64,000 bases of DNA from Mangrovibacterium diazotrophicum (GCF_003610535.1 NZ_RAPN01000001.1:806001-870000); one strand, 5' to 3'; shown: positions 48,011 to 56,649, numbered from the stretch's first letter. Made by a program: numbers and translations. Notes: generated by a model not told the origin, from the sequence alone.

Positions 48011-48601
48011 CTAGTTTAAAAGGAGATATAAGATAATGGAGAGCGCTGAGAACTGTTTCTCCAGTTTCACTCTTAATTCCAGCTTAGCTTCATGCAGGTG
48101 TTTTTCGACGGTTTTGACCGAGATTCCAAGTTCATCAGCAATGTCCTTCTGCTTCATCCCTTTGATCTTACTTTTGATCAAAATTTCCTTTTTCCGCTCA
48201 GGAAGTTCTTCAATCGCCTTTTTCAAAGCTTCAACCAGTCGTTCCTCCAACGACAGTTCTTTCCCTTCCAAAAAATCGAGTTGATACAGATATTGGAGTT
48301 CATTTAAGACGATGCCGTCCTGAAACGAATCAAAAGAATACTTTGAATTTTCCTTCAGATAATTTAGACAGCGATTGCGAAGCGATACAAACAAAAGGCT
48401 TTCGACAGATTTATTTGGGTCTATCTTCTTCCTTGTGAGCCAGAGATTTGAAAAGCATTCCTGTACCAGATCCTCAGCGTCAGTCCTGTTTTTAACAAAC
48501 AACATGCAGTAACCCATCATTCGAGGATGTGTCTCCTTGAATAATCTGGAAAACGAAATCGGGTCACCTTCCTTCAGTTTAGTTGTTAGTTGGACATCCA
48601 T
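48011..48601 (-). CDS. ECF RNA polymerase sigma factor (second locus)
   Basis: 196-residue ECF sigma factor. Region 2 motif VKNRTDAEDLVQECFSNLWL and region 4 helix-turn-helix GMKQKDIADELGISVKTVEKH are clear. It ends in a hydrophobic tail (FSALSIILYLLLN) like the first sigma factor. As first gene of the sigma-fecR-susC-susD unit it probably controls import of the polysaccharide targeted by the large enzyme cluster. The start MDVQLTTKLK fits the family. Confidence 0.95.
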   Translation of the reverse strand: MDVQLTTKLKEGDPISFSRLFKETHPRMMGYCMLFVKNRTDAEDLVQECFSNLWLTRKKIDPNKSVESLLFVSLRNRCLNYLKENSKYSFDSFQDGIVLNELQYLYQLDFLEGKELSLEERLVEALKKAIEELPERKKEILIKSKIKGMKQKDIADELGISVKTVEKHLHEAKLELRVKLEKQFSALSIILYLLLN

Positions 48602-48678
48602 GGTTTATCGCAAAGTACAGCGGACTAAAGTACCAAAACAGCTTTGAAAATCACAAAATTTTCTTTGTAGAAAATCTC

Positions 48679-48718
48679 TAAATAAAGAACGGCTGCCCAA
48701 AATTTATATGGACAGCCG
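48679..48718 (-). terminator. Terminator of the V/A-type ATPase operon
   Basis: Hairpin between 48690 and 48718 (CGGCTG-C-CC/GG-A-CAGCCG with one mismatch), about 70 bases past the subunit K stop codon, with a minus-strand U-rich tail TTCTTTATTT. The plus-strand side also has a T-run, so it may be bidirectional. Confidence 0.75.
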
Positions 48719-48789
48719 CTTTTTCTATATCATTGATCGCTCCTCGAATAGAACGATCTGTCAATTTTCCAATTTTGTGCCTGATGAAA

Positions 48790-49248
48790 TTAGCTTCCGG
48801 GAATAGCTCCCATACCGAATACCATCGATAGCAGCGCAACGGTTTCAATCACCCCCATGGCGGCGATGTACATACCGGCTCCTTGCTTGTCGTCAACAGC
48901 CAGGTTTGAACAAGCGGCAGCCCCCGCTTTACCCTGCATAACTGCAGATGCAGCAATCGCTAGCCCTACGCAAAAAGCAAAGATCATTTGGTTTAGGTAA
49001 CTATCCGGGTTCAGGTTTGCGCCCTGCAGTGAGTTCATAAAAATCATCCCGTAAATCACCTGGCTCAATGGCATACCCACCATGGCCAAAGCCAGCGAAG
49101 GAAGTTTCTTTTTCTCTTTAATCGATTGTTTCCATAAGCCCATTGCCCCCTGGGCGGCAATACCGGTTCCAATAGCGGAACCAACACCAGCTATACCTAA
49201 CGCAATGGCATGTCCGCCAAAGCCTGTTACTACTGTAGATAGAATCAT
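48790..49248 (-). CDS. ntpK: V/A-type ATPase subunit K (c-ring proteolipid)
   Basis: Membrane rotor subunit of 152 residues with four transmembrane helices (two hairpins). The ion-carrying Glu135 is in the last helix (GVIETVALL). Helix 2 has MPLSQVIYG with Gln63, and helix 3 has VMQGKAGAAA with Gln105. These match the Gln65, Gln110 and Glu139 sodium ligands of Enterococcus hirae NtpK; Thr64 there is Ser62 here and Leu61 is Met59. So sodium coupling is plausible, though not proven. Last gene of the ATPase operon, 21 bases after subunit I. Confidence 0.95.
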   Translation of the reverse strand: MILSTVVTGFGGHAIALGIAGVGSAIGTGIAAQGAMGLWKQSIKEKKKLPSLALAMVGMPLSQVIYGMIFMNSLQGANLNPDSYLNQMIFAFCVGLAIAASAVMQGKAGAAACSNLAVDDKQGAGMYIAAMGVIETVALLSMVFGMGAIPGS

Positions 49249-49269
49249 TTTTGAAGTTTTAAAAGTTGT

Positions 49270-51081
49270 CTATTTGTTTATTTTGAAAGGATTGTATTCA
49301 CTTCCCGAGAATTCAACATCGGCATGGCCTGCATATTCAAGCATGTTGAGACGAACGCCATGAACCAATACCGCCATAGCAGCCAAAGCCATATTTAGTC
49401 CGTGCCCCAGAATCAGAATGATGACGGCCCCCAGTCCGGCGAGTACGGTCGTAAGCCCATCGCCAATGGCCATATCATTGAAACTGGACGCCATCAACAC
49501 GGTTGACAGCCCCACGGCATACAATCTCACATAGGAAATGATATCCGAAAATCCATTGATAATACTTAATGGCAAATTCCCCACCGATGAGAGAATGCCC
49601 TTGAAAAAGCTTTTTCCGCTTGACGAAAAGAGTGCTACCAGCAAAGCTCCGCCAACAAAAAGCCAAAGCATGTAATCGGGTGCAGGAATTTGCAGCACCA
49701 TCTGGTTGACGATAAAATAGAGTCCCCAGGTGATCGAAATCCATCCCAATTGTGCCAGTGCTTTCAAACTGTTGATGTAACGGATGGCCTGTTGCAAATG
49801 CCCCACGGTTAAGTGAATCGCTCCAACGAAGAACATAAACCGCTGCACAAAGACGTTGTCGCCGCCGAAACTGGCCAGCTTGTCAACCCGAAGCTTCGCT
49901 AAAAACGGAATGTTGGCCACCGTCTCCGAACCGAAGTAGGTTCCGGTGAGCACGCCCCAAAACAGGATGGACACCGAAAGCGTGTACATCAGCTGAAATT
50001 CCACTTTCCGCTTAAAGCCGGCTTTTTTATGAGCAAAGAGGGTCAGCAGGAAGAAGACCAGTCCGTAACCCGCATCGCCCACCAATATTCCGGTGAAGAA
50101 GGTGAAGAACAGCATGAACACATGCGACACGTCCAGTTCGTTATAGCCGGGCACCAGCCCCATGAAATTCATCACCGGACGAATGCGATCCCCCCAGCGC
50201 GACGTATAAATCAAGGTTGGCACCTCGTCCACATCCTCGTCGGTGGTATCTTCAATCACATAGCCCCAACCGTTTTGGTCGGCAGCTTCCGTTAAGGCAT
50301 CGATTTGCTTTTCGGGAATATATCCCTTCCAGTAATTCACCTGCCCTTCCAGCGACTCGCCACCATACGCTACATGCAGCAAATCCAGCCGTTCGAGCCA
50401 GCTTTGCTGTGCGTTCTGCAAACGGGCTTTTTCGGCTGCCAGCCCGGTGAGTTCTCGCTCGGTGTTTTCCAGTTCAGCAACGGTATCGGCCAGTGTATTT
50501 TCCAATTCGCTGCGATCCTTTTCCGGGGCTTTCACCTCGTTCAAGGGCAGCGTTTCTTCTGCCTGCTCGGTAATCAGCGCTACTTGTTGTAAGCCATTGG
50601 CTTCGCCCAGTACATGCACGTCATCCCGGTCACTCAGCTTTTTCAGCTCCTTCTCGCTCGCTTCGTACAAACGCAGGTACACGCCATGGGCGTTCAGCTC
50701 TTGAAAGCTGGAAGGCGCCACGTTGCCCCACTGTTCGTACCACTGGAGCTCGGCTTCCAAATTGCTTTTCGCTTGCAGCAGCTTGGTCCGCTTGTCGTCG
50801 GCTTCCAGCACTTGCTTTAGGCATTGCTCGGCATCGTGCTCGGCCTGCGTTCCAACGCTGGTCACCGCAACGGCCTGCTCTTCGGAGACGCGCTCCAAAA
50901 CCTCCAGGGCTTTGGCGACCTCCTGCAGCTGGCTGCTGATTAACTCAATCGATTGGTCGCGCGGAGGTTGAAAAGGCACAATGTGCAGCAGCCCCAAACG
51001 GCCCAGATCGGCGAGTTGTACATCAACCGGCGTACCGGTGTTGGCCATGAACAGGAGCAATTTTTTCATTTTTGCAATCAT
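49270..51081 (-). CDS. ntpI: V/A-type ATPase subunit I (a-subunit)
   Basis: Stator/ion-channel subunit of 603 residues. Cytoplasmic coiled-coil half (about 1-320), then seven to eight membrane helices. The ion-path arginine segment SYVRLYAVGLS and the last-helix HGVRLNMLEYAGH motif are present, followed by the usual YNPF tail. Its start overlaps the subunit D stop by 4 bases (ATGA), showing translational coupling. Length is in the normal range. Confidence 0.95.
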   Translation of the reverse strand: MIAKMKKLLLFMANTGTPVDVQLADLGRLGLLHIVPFQPPRDQSIELISSQLQEVAKALEVLERVSEEQAVAVTSVGTQAEHDAEQCLKQVLEADDKRTKLLQAKSNLEAELQWYEQWGNVAPSSFQELNAHGVYLRLYEASEKELKKLSDRDDVHVLGEANGLQQVALITEQAEETLPLNEVKAPEKDRSELENTLADTVAELENTERELTGLAAEKARLQNAQQSWLERLDLLHVAYGGESLEGQVNYWKGYIPEKQIDALTEAADQNGWGYVIEDTTDEDVDEVPTLIYTSRWGDRIRPVMNFMGLVPGYNELDVSHVFMLFFTFFTGILVGDAGYGLVFFLLTLFAHKKAGFKRKVEFQLMYTLSVSILFWGVLTGTYFGSETVANIPFLAKLRVDKLASFGGDNVFVQRFMFFVGAIHLTVGHLQQAIRYINSLKALAQLGWISITWGLYFIVNQMVLQIPAPDYMLWLFVGGALLVALFSSSGKSFFKGILSSVGNLPLSIINGFSDIISYVRLYAVGLSTVLMASSFNDMAIGDGLTTVLAGLGAVIILILGHGLNMALAAMAVLVHGVRLNMLEYAGHADVEFSGSEYNPFKINK

Positions 51082-51686
51082 GCCATCGCCTCCTCTAGTT
51101 TAGCCTGATTCACCACCTTGGCGGTAGCAATTGTCAGGCGCTCATCATCCTGCAGTTTCTGCCCGATTTTCCGAATAGCGATTTTTGCGTTCGGAATGCG
51201 CCGGTTCTCAAACAGTTTCACCCGGGCACGAACATCGAGCAGTTCTTCCTCGAGCAATTCAATCTGATCCAGCAGGCACTTTATTTCGGCCTCCAGTTGC
51301 AGCTGCTCAGCCACCAGCTCAATCGCGTCGTCGACCCAAAGCGGTGTATTGGCCGAGGGTTCTACAATATTGAAATCGACACGTTCGAACTGCTGCACCC
51401 GAACACCCGCTACATCCACAGGTTTCGTGATCACTTCATTCACCGAAATAAACTCCGCCAGCGATCCCCAGGAGTCGCCCATCACAGCGAGCCAGGATTT
51501 AGAAGCTTCCCGGTTCTTCTCGATGGTTTGCCGAATGTCGTCAATCCGCTCAGCAATGGTGTTAATCGTCGACATCAACGATTTCTCCATCGCTTCAAAC
51601 AGCGGCAGCATCCGTTGCGAAACCTTCAGAATCTTCTTCTGCTTTGCCCGTTCGGTTTTGGTGTATTTAATTTTTATTCCTGCCAT
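51078..51686 (-). CDS. ntpD: V/A-type ATPase subunit D (central stalk)
   Basis: Central rotor shaft linking the A3B3 head to the membrane ring; 202 residues, almost wholly helical coiled coil. The N-terminus (KIKYTKTERAKQKKILKVSQRMLPLFE) and C-terminal RRIPNAKIAIRKIGQKLQDDERL resemble the NtpD family, where the C-terminal region binds the catalytic head. It lies 3 bases after the DUF2764-like gene and overlaps subunit I. Confidence 0.9.
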   Translation of the reverse strand: MAGIKIKYTKTERAKQKKILKVSQRMLPLFEAMEKSLMSTINTIAERIDDIRQTIEKNREASKSWLAVMGDSWGSLAEFISVNEVITKPVDVAGVRVQQFERVDFNIVEPSANTPLWVDDAIELVAEQLQLEAEIKCLLDQIELLEEELLDVRARVKLFENRRIPNAKIAIRKIGQKLQDDERLTIATAKVVNQAKLEEAMA

Positions 51687-51689
51687 TTT

Positions 51690-52187
51690 TTAACCTTTCC
51701 TTTTGGCATCGTTTATCACCGATTCAAAAACTTGTTTCCCGCTTTCCGCCTCCATCGACTGAAGGCGGTCCAGAATCTGCAGTTTCAGTTTGTAAACGAG
51801 TACATTCACCAGGGAAAAAGTTTTCCCGGCTTCCAGATCATCCAGTCTATCCCATTGCCAGCGCATAATTTGCTTTTCGCGTTCCAGCGGATTCCCGTCG
51901 GCCAGCGTTTTGGGCAAATGAGCCAGCCGCACCGGACGTTTCTCCGTTTTGGCCGTTCTCAGTTCCGTCATGTCGCCGAGCAAATCCTGGTAGAGCTGGG
52001 CAAAGTGTTTCAATTTACCGTGTTCATCGGAGTCCATTTTCCGGAGATCTACCGTTTCCAGCATGCCAAAATCTTTCTTCGACAGCTGTTTTTCTGAATC
52101 CTGGTAGAACTCGTCCAGCGAAATGGGTGGCACCTGTGCGAAATTCAATGATGGTAAACTGCAAAGTAGGTATACCATATTCGACAT
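51690..52187 (-). CDS. DUF2764-like protein of the V/A-type ATPase operon
   Basis: 165-residue soluble protein between subunits E and D. The N-terminus MVYLLCSLPSLNF...PPISLDEF resembles DUF2764 proteins, which in Bacteroidota ATPase operons occupy the place of subunit C (the d-type adaptor between stalk and ring). It is shorter than DUF2764 members I remember, so it may be a reduced form. The C-terminal half is helical with charged repeats (ERLREK-like heptads). Gap to subunit E is 3 bases. The role is inferred from position and N-terminal similarity. Confidence 0.8.
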   Translation of the reverse strand: MSNMVYLLCSLPSLNFAQVPPISLDEFYQDSEKQLSKKDFGMLETVDLRKMDSDEHGKLKHFAQLYQDLLGDMTELRTAKTEKRPVRLAHLPKTLADGNPLEREKQIMRWQWDRLDDLEAGKTFSLVNVLVYKLKLQILDRLQSMEAESGKQVFESVINDAKRKG

Positions 52188-52190
52188 AGG

Positions 52191-52796
52191 CTAATTCTCC
52201 GTGGTTTGAGTAATTCGTTTTACAAGATCCTTGTTAACCAGCGAAAACAGGCCTTTCTCCACATCATCCGAGCTCAGTACAAACTGCAGCCCGTTGTTCC
52301 CGGTTGGCTCAATAATGATGGTGGGATGCGATCCTGCCAATGGTTTCAGCTCCACTTCCTTGTTCAGCGACTCGCTGATCAGGAATTCCTGCATATCCTT
52401 CATGATTGGCTCGGGCACGGTTACTTTTTTCTGACCGGAAATACTTTCCAAGGTCGTTTTCAGCAGCACCTCCATGTATTCTTTCTGTGTGAACAGGTTT
52501 TTACCTTGCTCGCCAAACACCGACTGCAGATGTTTGATAATCGCCACTTTTGTGGCTTCGGTGATATCGCGCGAAGCCTGTGCCAGAGCGGTTCGGGCGT
52601 TGTTTTCCAACTGCTCCGTTTTTGCTTTAGCCTCGTCAATAATTTCTTTCGCTTGTTTGCGGGCCTCTGCCAGAAGAACTTCAGCTTGCTTTTTAGCGTC
52701 TTCTATAATGCGTTGCTTTTCAGCTTCGCCGGCCTGAATACCGTCCTGCTTCAGCTTCGAAACAATATTCTCCAGGTTTTCTTTATGATTATTCAT
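52191..52796 (-). CDS. ntpE: V/A-type ATPase subunit E (peripheral stalk)
   Basis: 201-residue peripheral-stalk protein. The N-terminal half is a long helix rich in Ala, Lys, Glu and Gln (EAEKQRIIEDAKKQAEVLL) forming the stalk coiled coil, and the C-terminal half is the globular head-binding domain. No separate subunit G/H gene is recognisable beside it, so E may pair with a stalk partner encoded elsewhere. It starts 12 bases after subunit B. Confidence 0.88.
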   Translation of the reverse strand: MNNHKENLENIVSKLKQDGIQAGEAEKQRIIEDAKKQAEVLLAEARKQAKEIIDEAKAKTEQLENNARTALAQASRDITEATKVAIIKHLQSVFGEQGKNLFTQKEYMEVLLKTTLESISGQKKVTVPEPIMKDMQEFLISESLNKEVELKPLAGSHPTIIIEPTGNNGLQFVLSSDDVEKGLFSLVNKDLVKRITQTTEN

Positions 52797-52808
52797 ACCT
52801 CTTTGTTT

Positions 52809-54122
52809 TTAGTTTTGATTGTCCCAATACTCCTCGATCAACTTTTTACTCAACCCGGTTTCGGTTGGTTCGAAATGTCTTTTCAGAATTTCCCAACACC
52901 GGTCTAAAGCGGCGTCCAATTCGAGTGGGTCACCAAAGGGCTCTTCCATATTCGCAATAAAATCACTGCGGTAAGCGAGCAACTTTTGCGAGAAGGCATC
53001 GTTGGCGGCACCTACTTCGGCGGCTTCGTAGGCTTTCTCTGCATCGGCCAGCAAAGAGGCCATGGCGGTCATAATCGGACGGTGGTCACTACGGGTATTG
53101 CCATTCACCTGTTGCTTCAAGCGCGACAGCGAACGGGCCAGCTTCAGTTTTCCGTTTTCCAGGAAGAACTGTCCTTCGGTAATATAACCGGTGTTATCCG
53201 GCACAGGATCTTCCAGCGACTCCAGCGTGGTAGCCCCAATAATGGTGATGGAACCGGCGCCTTCAATATCGGCAGCCACCTCGTAGCGGCGGGCCAGCTC
53301 CGAGTACAGCGATCCCGGATAACCCTGCAGCGATGGAATCATATCCTGGTAGTTGGCCACATTCCGCAGAATGTTCGACCAGTTGGTCATGTCGGTCAGC
53401 AGCACCAGCGCATCTTTTCCCTGGTCGGCAAATTCGCGGGCCACACTCAGGGCCACATCCGGCAACATCAACCCTTTAATCTGCGACTCACCCGCCAGGT
53501 GAACAAACATGATGGTTTTATCGATGTTTCCCGATTGCGACAACTGATCTTTGAAGTAGTGATACTCATCAAACTTCAAACCGATTCCGGCAAAGATGAT
53601 CACGTCGGCCTGTGCTCCCATCGCAATTTGCGATAACAAGCGGTTGTAAGGCTCAGTTGGCGAAGCGAAAATTGGAATCTTCTGCGATTTCACCAGCGTG
53701 TTAAACACGTCGATCATCGGAATCCCTGTCCAAAGCGGCTGCTTAGGCACCAAACGTACGGTTGGGTTCAGGGTATCCAAACTGGTTTCCAGTTGTTTTT
53801 CGAAAATCACTTCCGGACCATTGTCGGCTACCTGGCCAATACCGTCGAAGGTACGGCCCAGCATGTTGTATGAAAAACCAGCCGTGAGCGGCACTTCGTG
53901 CATGCGTAGCTTGGTTTTTGTTGAAAGGCCCCCGGTACCGTTAAATACCTGGAAGCGTGTTGAATTTTCGCTAATGTTAATGGCTTTCGCGAACGAAAGA
54001 CTTTGGTTGGTATCAGCATCGAGCAACTCGACCACGTGGTTAAGCGCTACGCCGGGATTCCCTTCTACCGAGATCAATGCTTTCCCGACTTCGCTGATTC
54101 TGTTTATCTCTTTTTTAATCAT
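52809..54122 (-). CDS. ntpB: V/A-type ATPase subunit B (non-catalytic)
   Basis: 437-residue non-catalytic head subunit. Family blocks: the N-terminal beta barrel, GRTFDGIGQ, IPMIDVFNTLVKSQKIPIFASP, VLLTDMTNWSNILR and the PGSLYSELARRYE loop. The usual phosphate-binding glycine motif is degenerate (FASPTEPYNR), as expected for subunit B. Overlaps the subunit A stop by 4 bases. Confidence 0.96.
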   Translation of the reverse strand: MIKKEINRISEVGKALISVEGNPGVALNHVVELLDADTNQSLSFAKAINISENSTRFQVFNGTGGLSTKTKLRMHEVPLTAGFSYNMLGRTFDGIGQVADNGPEVIFEKQLETSLDTLNPTVRLVPKQPLWTGIPMIDVFNTLVKSQKIPIFASPTEPYNRLLSQIAMGAQADVIIFAGIGLKFDEYHYFKDQLSQSGNIDKTIMFVHLAGESQIKGLMLPDVALSVAREFADQGKDALVLLTDMTNWSNILRNVANYQDMIPSLQGYPGSLYSELARRYEVAADIEGAGSITIIGATTLESLEDPVPDNTGYITEGQFFLENGKLKLARSLSRLKQQVNGNTRSDHRPIMTAMASLLADAEKAYEAAEVGAANDAFSQKLLAYRSDFIANMEEPFGDPLELDAALDRCWEILKRHFEPTETGLSKKLIEEYWDNQN

Positions 54123-55894
54123 AAAACAGGTTCTCCTTCAAATACAAATTGGTCAATATGGCTTGGTAGCGCAGCAATTTGCTCTTCGGTTTCGGCGCTC
54201 ATGTTCCAGTCGCGCCACCACTGCCGAAGCTCATCGAATTTGGCACGAATCACTTCCTTCAGTTCTTCGTCATCCATACCCGAATCCGGAATAGCGACTT
54301 CACTATGGATTAGTTTTTGAACCGCTTCGTTAATCACGGCTAAACGTTCCGGACGCGTACAGGCATCCAGGTCGTGAAAAGCATTTTGCTGCAAGACACA
54401 GAAGTCGATGGTTTGTCCTTTTTGGAACAGGATGTATTTTTCTACCGGCACTTTTTTCAAACCGATTGTACTGATTGTTTGATCGATACCATTGGCTTCC
54501 TGCAGGGTTGAAAGAATTTGCTCCCGATCTTTCCACGGGATGAAGCTATCGTAAACTGAAGTCGTATACGCCAACGGATCAATTGCCGGGTATTTCTTTG
54601 CATCGGCACGATCCTGAGACAAGCCCCAGAAACCACCGGTTGCATCCATGGTTGCCTGTGTTACCGGTTCCTGGAAGTTACCACCTGCAGGGGATACCGT
54701 TCCGATAAAAGTGAGTGAACCACCCGAGCCTGTATCAGCACCGGCACGTTGGTACATCCCTTTAATTTGATCCGGAATATCCATTGGGAAGGCTTCCGGT
54801 CCGGGAATATCTCCCTGGCGTCCGCTACGTTCGCGGAGCGCTTGTGCCCATCTGGATGTCGAGTCGGCCAACAGAATTACATTGTAACCTTGATAGCGGT
54901 AGTACTCGCCAACAGTCAGCGCAATAAACACACTGGCCTCGCGCGCAGCTACCGGCATGGAACTGGTATTTCCGAAAATACACATCCGGTTCATCAAAGA
55001 TTCTCCGGTTGAAGGATCTTCCAGCTCGGCAAAATCTTTAAAGACCTCAACCGCCTCACCGGCACGCTCGCCACAAGCTGCCATAATAATAACATCGGCA
55101 ATGGCGTATTTACACAGCGTGTGTTGCATCACTGTTTTTCCGGCTCCGAACGGTCCCGGGTTCCCCACAGTACCACCGTAACTAACCGGAGCCAACAGGT
55201 CGATAACCCGAACACCTGTAGAAATCGTTTTTCGTGGGATAGATCGCTCCTTGAATGGAATTGGCTGCTTCACCGGATGGCGGAAAGCCAATTTCAATTC
55301 CTGTTTTTGATTATTCTCATCGGTCACAATCGCCACCACGTCAGTGATATTGACTGACTTTTTGCCGATTATTTCGTTGACTGTACATTTCTTAATTCCG
55401 AACGGAACCAATATTTTATGCTCGAAGTGTCCTTCTGGAACCGAGCCAATCGTGTCGCCACCTTTAAGCACATCGCCCACCAAAACGCTTGGCGTAAAAT
55501 CCCACAATTTCTTTTCGTCCAGCGCCGGAGCATGCATACCCGGTCGCAGATACGGATCCTGTGCACTTAGTTCGTACAACGGATTTTGCAGTCCGTCCCA
55601 AATACTGGTTAGCAAACCCGGGCCAACCAATACCGACAAAGGTGTACCCTTAAATTCAACTAAATCGCCAATTCTCGCTCCGGTTAAATCTTCAAAAACC
55701 TGCATCTCGGCGATCCCGCAGCCCGGATTTTTAAAGTCGGGGCTAATCTGAAGGACTTCACCTTGCAGAAGTTTCCCTTCAACGGAAATCTCGGCGGTCT
55801 CTCCCATAATCACATCATCTTTAAAACGGACCTTCACCAATGAGTCCTGGATGCTTATGAGATTTCCTGACCTCTTTTTCGCATTATTCTTCAT
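54119..55894 (-). CDS. ntpA: V/A-type ATPase subunit A (catalytic)
   Basis: Catalytic subunit of 591 residues. Walker A GPFGAGKT with Lys253, the family-specific bulge domain (about 110-190), Walker B region VILLADSTSRWAQALRE, and the PSG-like QGDIPGPEAFPMDIP segment are all present. Lack of a signal and the intact catalytic set indicate a normal cytoplasmic ATPase head. It is the first gene of A-B-E-DUF2764-D-I-K, which differs from the E-first order I remember in Bacteroides. A 236-base gap precedes it; I see no clear -7 box in it. Confidence 0.97.
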   Translation of the reverse strand: MKNNAKKRSGNLISIQDSLVKVRFKDDVIMGETAEISVEGKLLQGEVLQISPDFKNPGCGIAEMQVFEDLTGARIGDLVEFKGTPLSVLVGPGLLTSIWDGLQNPLYELSAQDPYLRPGMHAPALDEKKLWDFTPSVLVGDVLKGGDTIGSVPEGHFEHKILVPFGIKKCTVNEIIGKKSVNITDVVAIVTDENNQKQELKLAFRHPVKQPIPFKERSIPRKTISTGVRVIDLLAPVSYGGTVGNPGPFGAGKTVMQHTLCKYAIADVIIMAACGERAGEAVEVFKDFAELEDPSTGESLMNRMCIFGNTSSMPVAAREASVFIALTVGEYYRYQGYNVILLADSTSRWAQALRERSGRQGDIPGPEAFPMDIPDQIKGMYQRAGADTGSGGSLTFIGTVSPAGGNFQEPVTQATMDATGGFWGLSQDRADAKKYPAIDPLAYTTSVYDSFIPWKDREQILSTLQEANGIDQTISTIGLKKVPVEKYILFQKGQTIDFCVLQQNAFHDLDACTRPERLAVINEAVQKLIHSEVAIPDSGMDDEELKEVIRAKFDELRQWWRDWNMSAETEEQIAALPSHIDQFVFEGEPVL

Positions 55895-56130
55895 AAATAG
55901 TCATTTTTTTTAGTTTGTTTGGAAAATCTCCAAAGCCCAAAAGCTGTATAACGTTGGAGTTATCAACCGTTGAACAAGCAAATAAAAGGAAAGTGTCGGG
56001 CAACTGTAAAATGATCATGCTGTCGCATTTTCACATTACAATTAGCTCCGGTTTTGCTTCGCGTTATTCCAATCGTTCACTCGCAGTTGCCACGCCACGA
56101 ATCAACTTGAAAGAGGAAGCAAAAACATTA

Positions 56131-56448
56131 TTATTTAGAAGGAGGATCTTGTAGGCTTTTCTCTGCCGCCCGCAAAGCAGCAGTTTCATTCCGCTCGCTT
56201 TTCCCGACAATGCCGGACGTTTCAACGAAGCGAAAACAATTTAGGATCTGACGCTTGAATGTCTCGAGAGAACTTGTATTCCCACCATAGGCAGCGTCAA
56301 CAATTTCTTTTGGGTAATCAACAGTAACATCTGACGAAACACGCCCTAAGTGTTTAGCAGTAAACTGATACGTGTCGGCGGCGAAAACAGCCCCCCTGCA
56401 CGGCAGAATATCTGTCGTATTCATTAGTTTCTGTGTAATCTGAATCAT
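56131..56448 (-). CDS. Hypothetical protein
   Basis: A 105-residue open frame upstream of the ATPase operon, no family recognised. The composition is protein-like and soluble, with no signal or membrane segment; the middle (VDYPKEIVDAAYGGNTSSLETFKRQIL) looks like amphipathic helices. In its favour, a TATTTTTG box lies 44 bases upstream. Against it: it is isolated, and 236 bases separate it from subunit A. I consider it a possible small gene only. Confidence 0.4.
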   Translation of the reverse strand: MIQITQKLMNTTDILPCRGAVFAADTYQFTAKHLGRVSSDVTVDYPKEIVDAAYGGNTSSLETFKRQILNCFRFVETSGIVGKSERNETAALRAAEKSLQDPPSK

Positions 56449-56491
56449 TTGTTTGGCTTACTTTACTTTGTCAGTTTCGTTTTCGAGTGAT

Positions 56492-56499
56492 CAAAAATA
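56492..56499 (-). promoter_or_regulatory. Candidate -7 box upstream of the hypothetical gene at 56131
   Basis: Minus-strand TATTTTTG, a full TAnnTTTG match, 44 bases before the start of the 105-codon frame. It could also serve the ATPase operon through a long leader. Confidence 0.3.
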
Positions 56500-56612
56500 A
56501 AATCGACCATCAAAGATGGGCTATTAATTGCAAATATCTTTTTACATATGAGTAAAAACTTCTGTTAAAAATTCTAAATCCGACAATTTGAATGTTTTCA
56601 ATCGACGGGTAT

Positions 56613-56649
56613 TTCAGCTGACAAGCTGAATCCAAACTAGGGATTCAGC
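56613..56649. repeat. Overlapping inverted repeats at the tolC stop codon
   Basis: Two mutually exclusive stems share the AGCTGAA arm: TTCAGCT/AGCTGAA (56613-56630) and GCTGAATCC/GGATTCAGC (56625-56649, 9 pairs, containing the tolC stop codon in its loop). No U-tract follows on the minus strand. Possibly an mRNA 3-prime end structure. Confidence 0.5.

Noticed and set aside
51297-52097. A 266-codon plus-strand open frame across ATPase subunit D and the DUF2764-like gene
   Set aside because: Antisense to two operonic genes; low-complexity His/Phe/Arg-rich composition typical of shadow frames.
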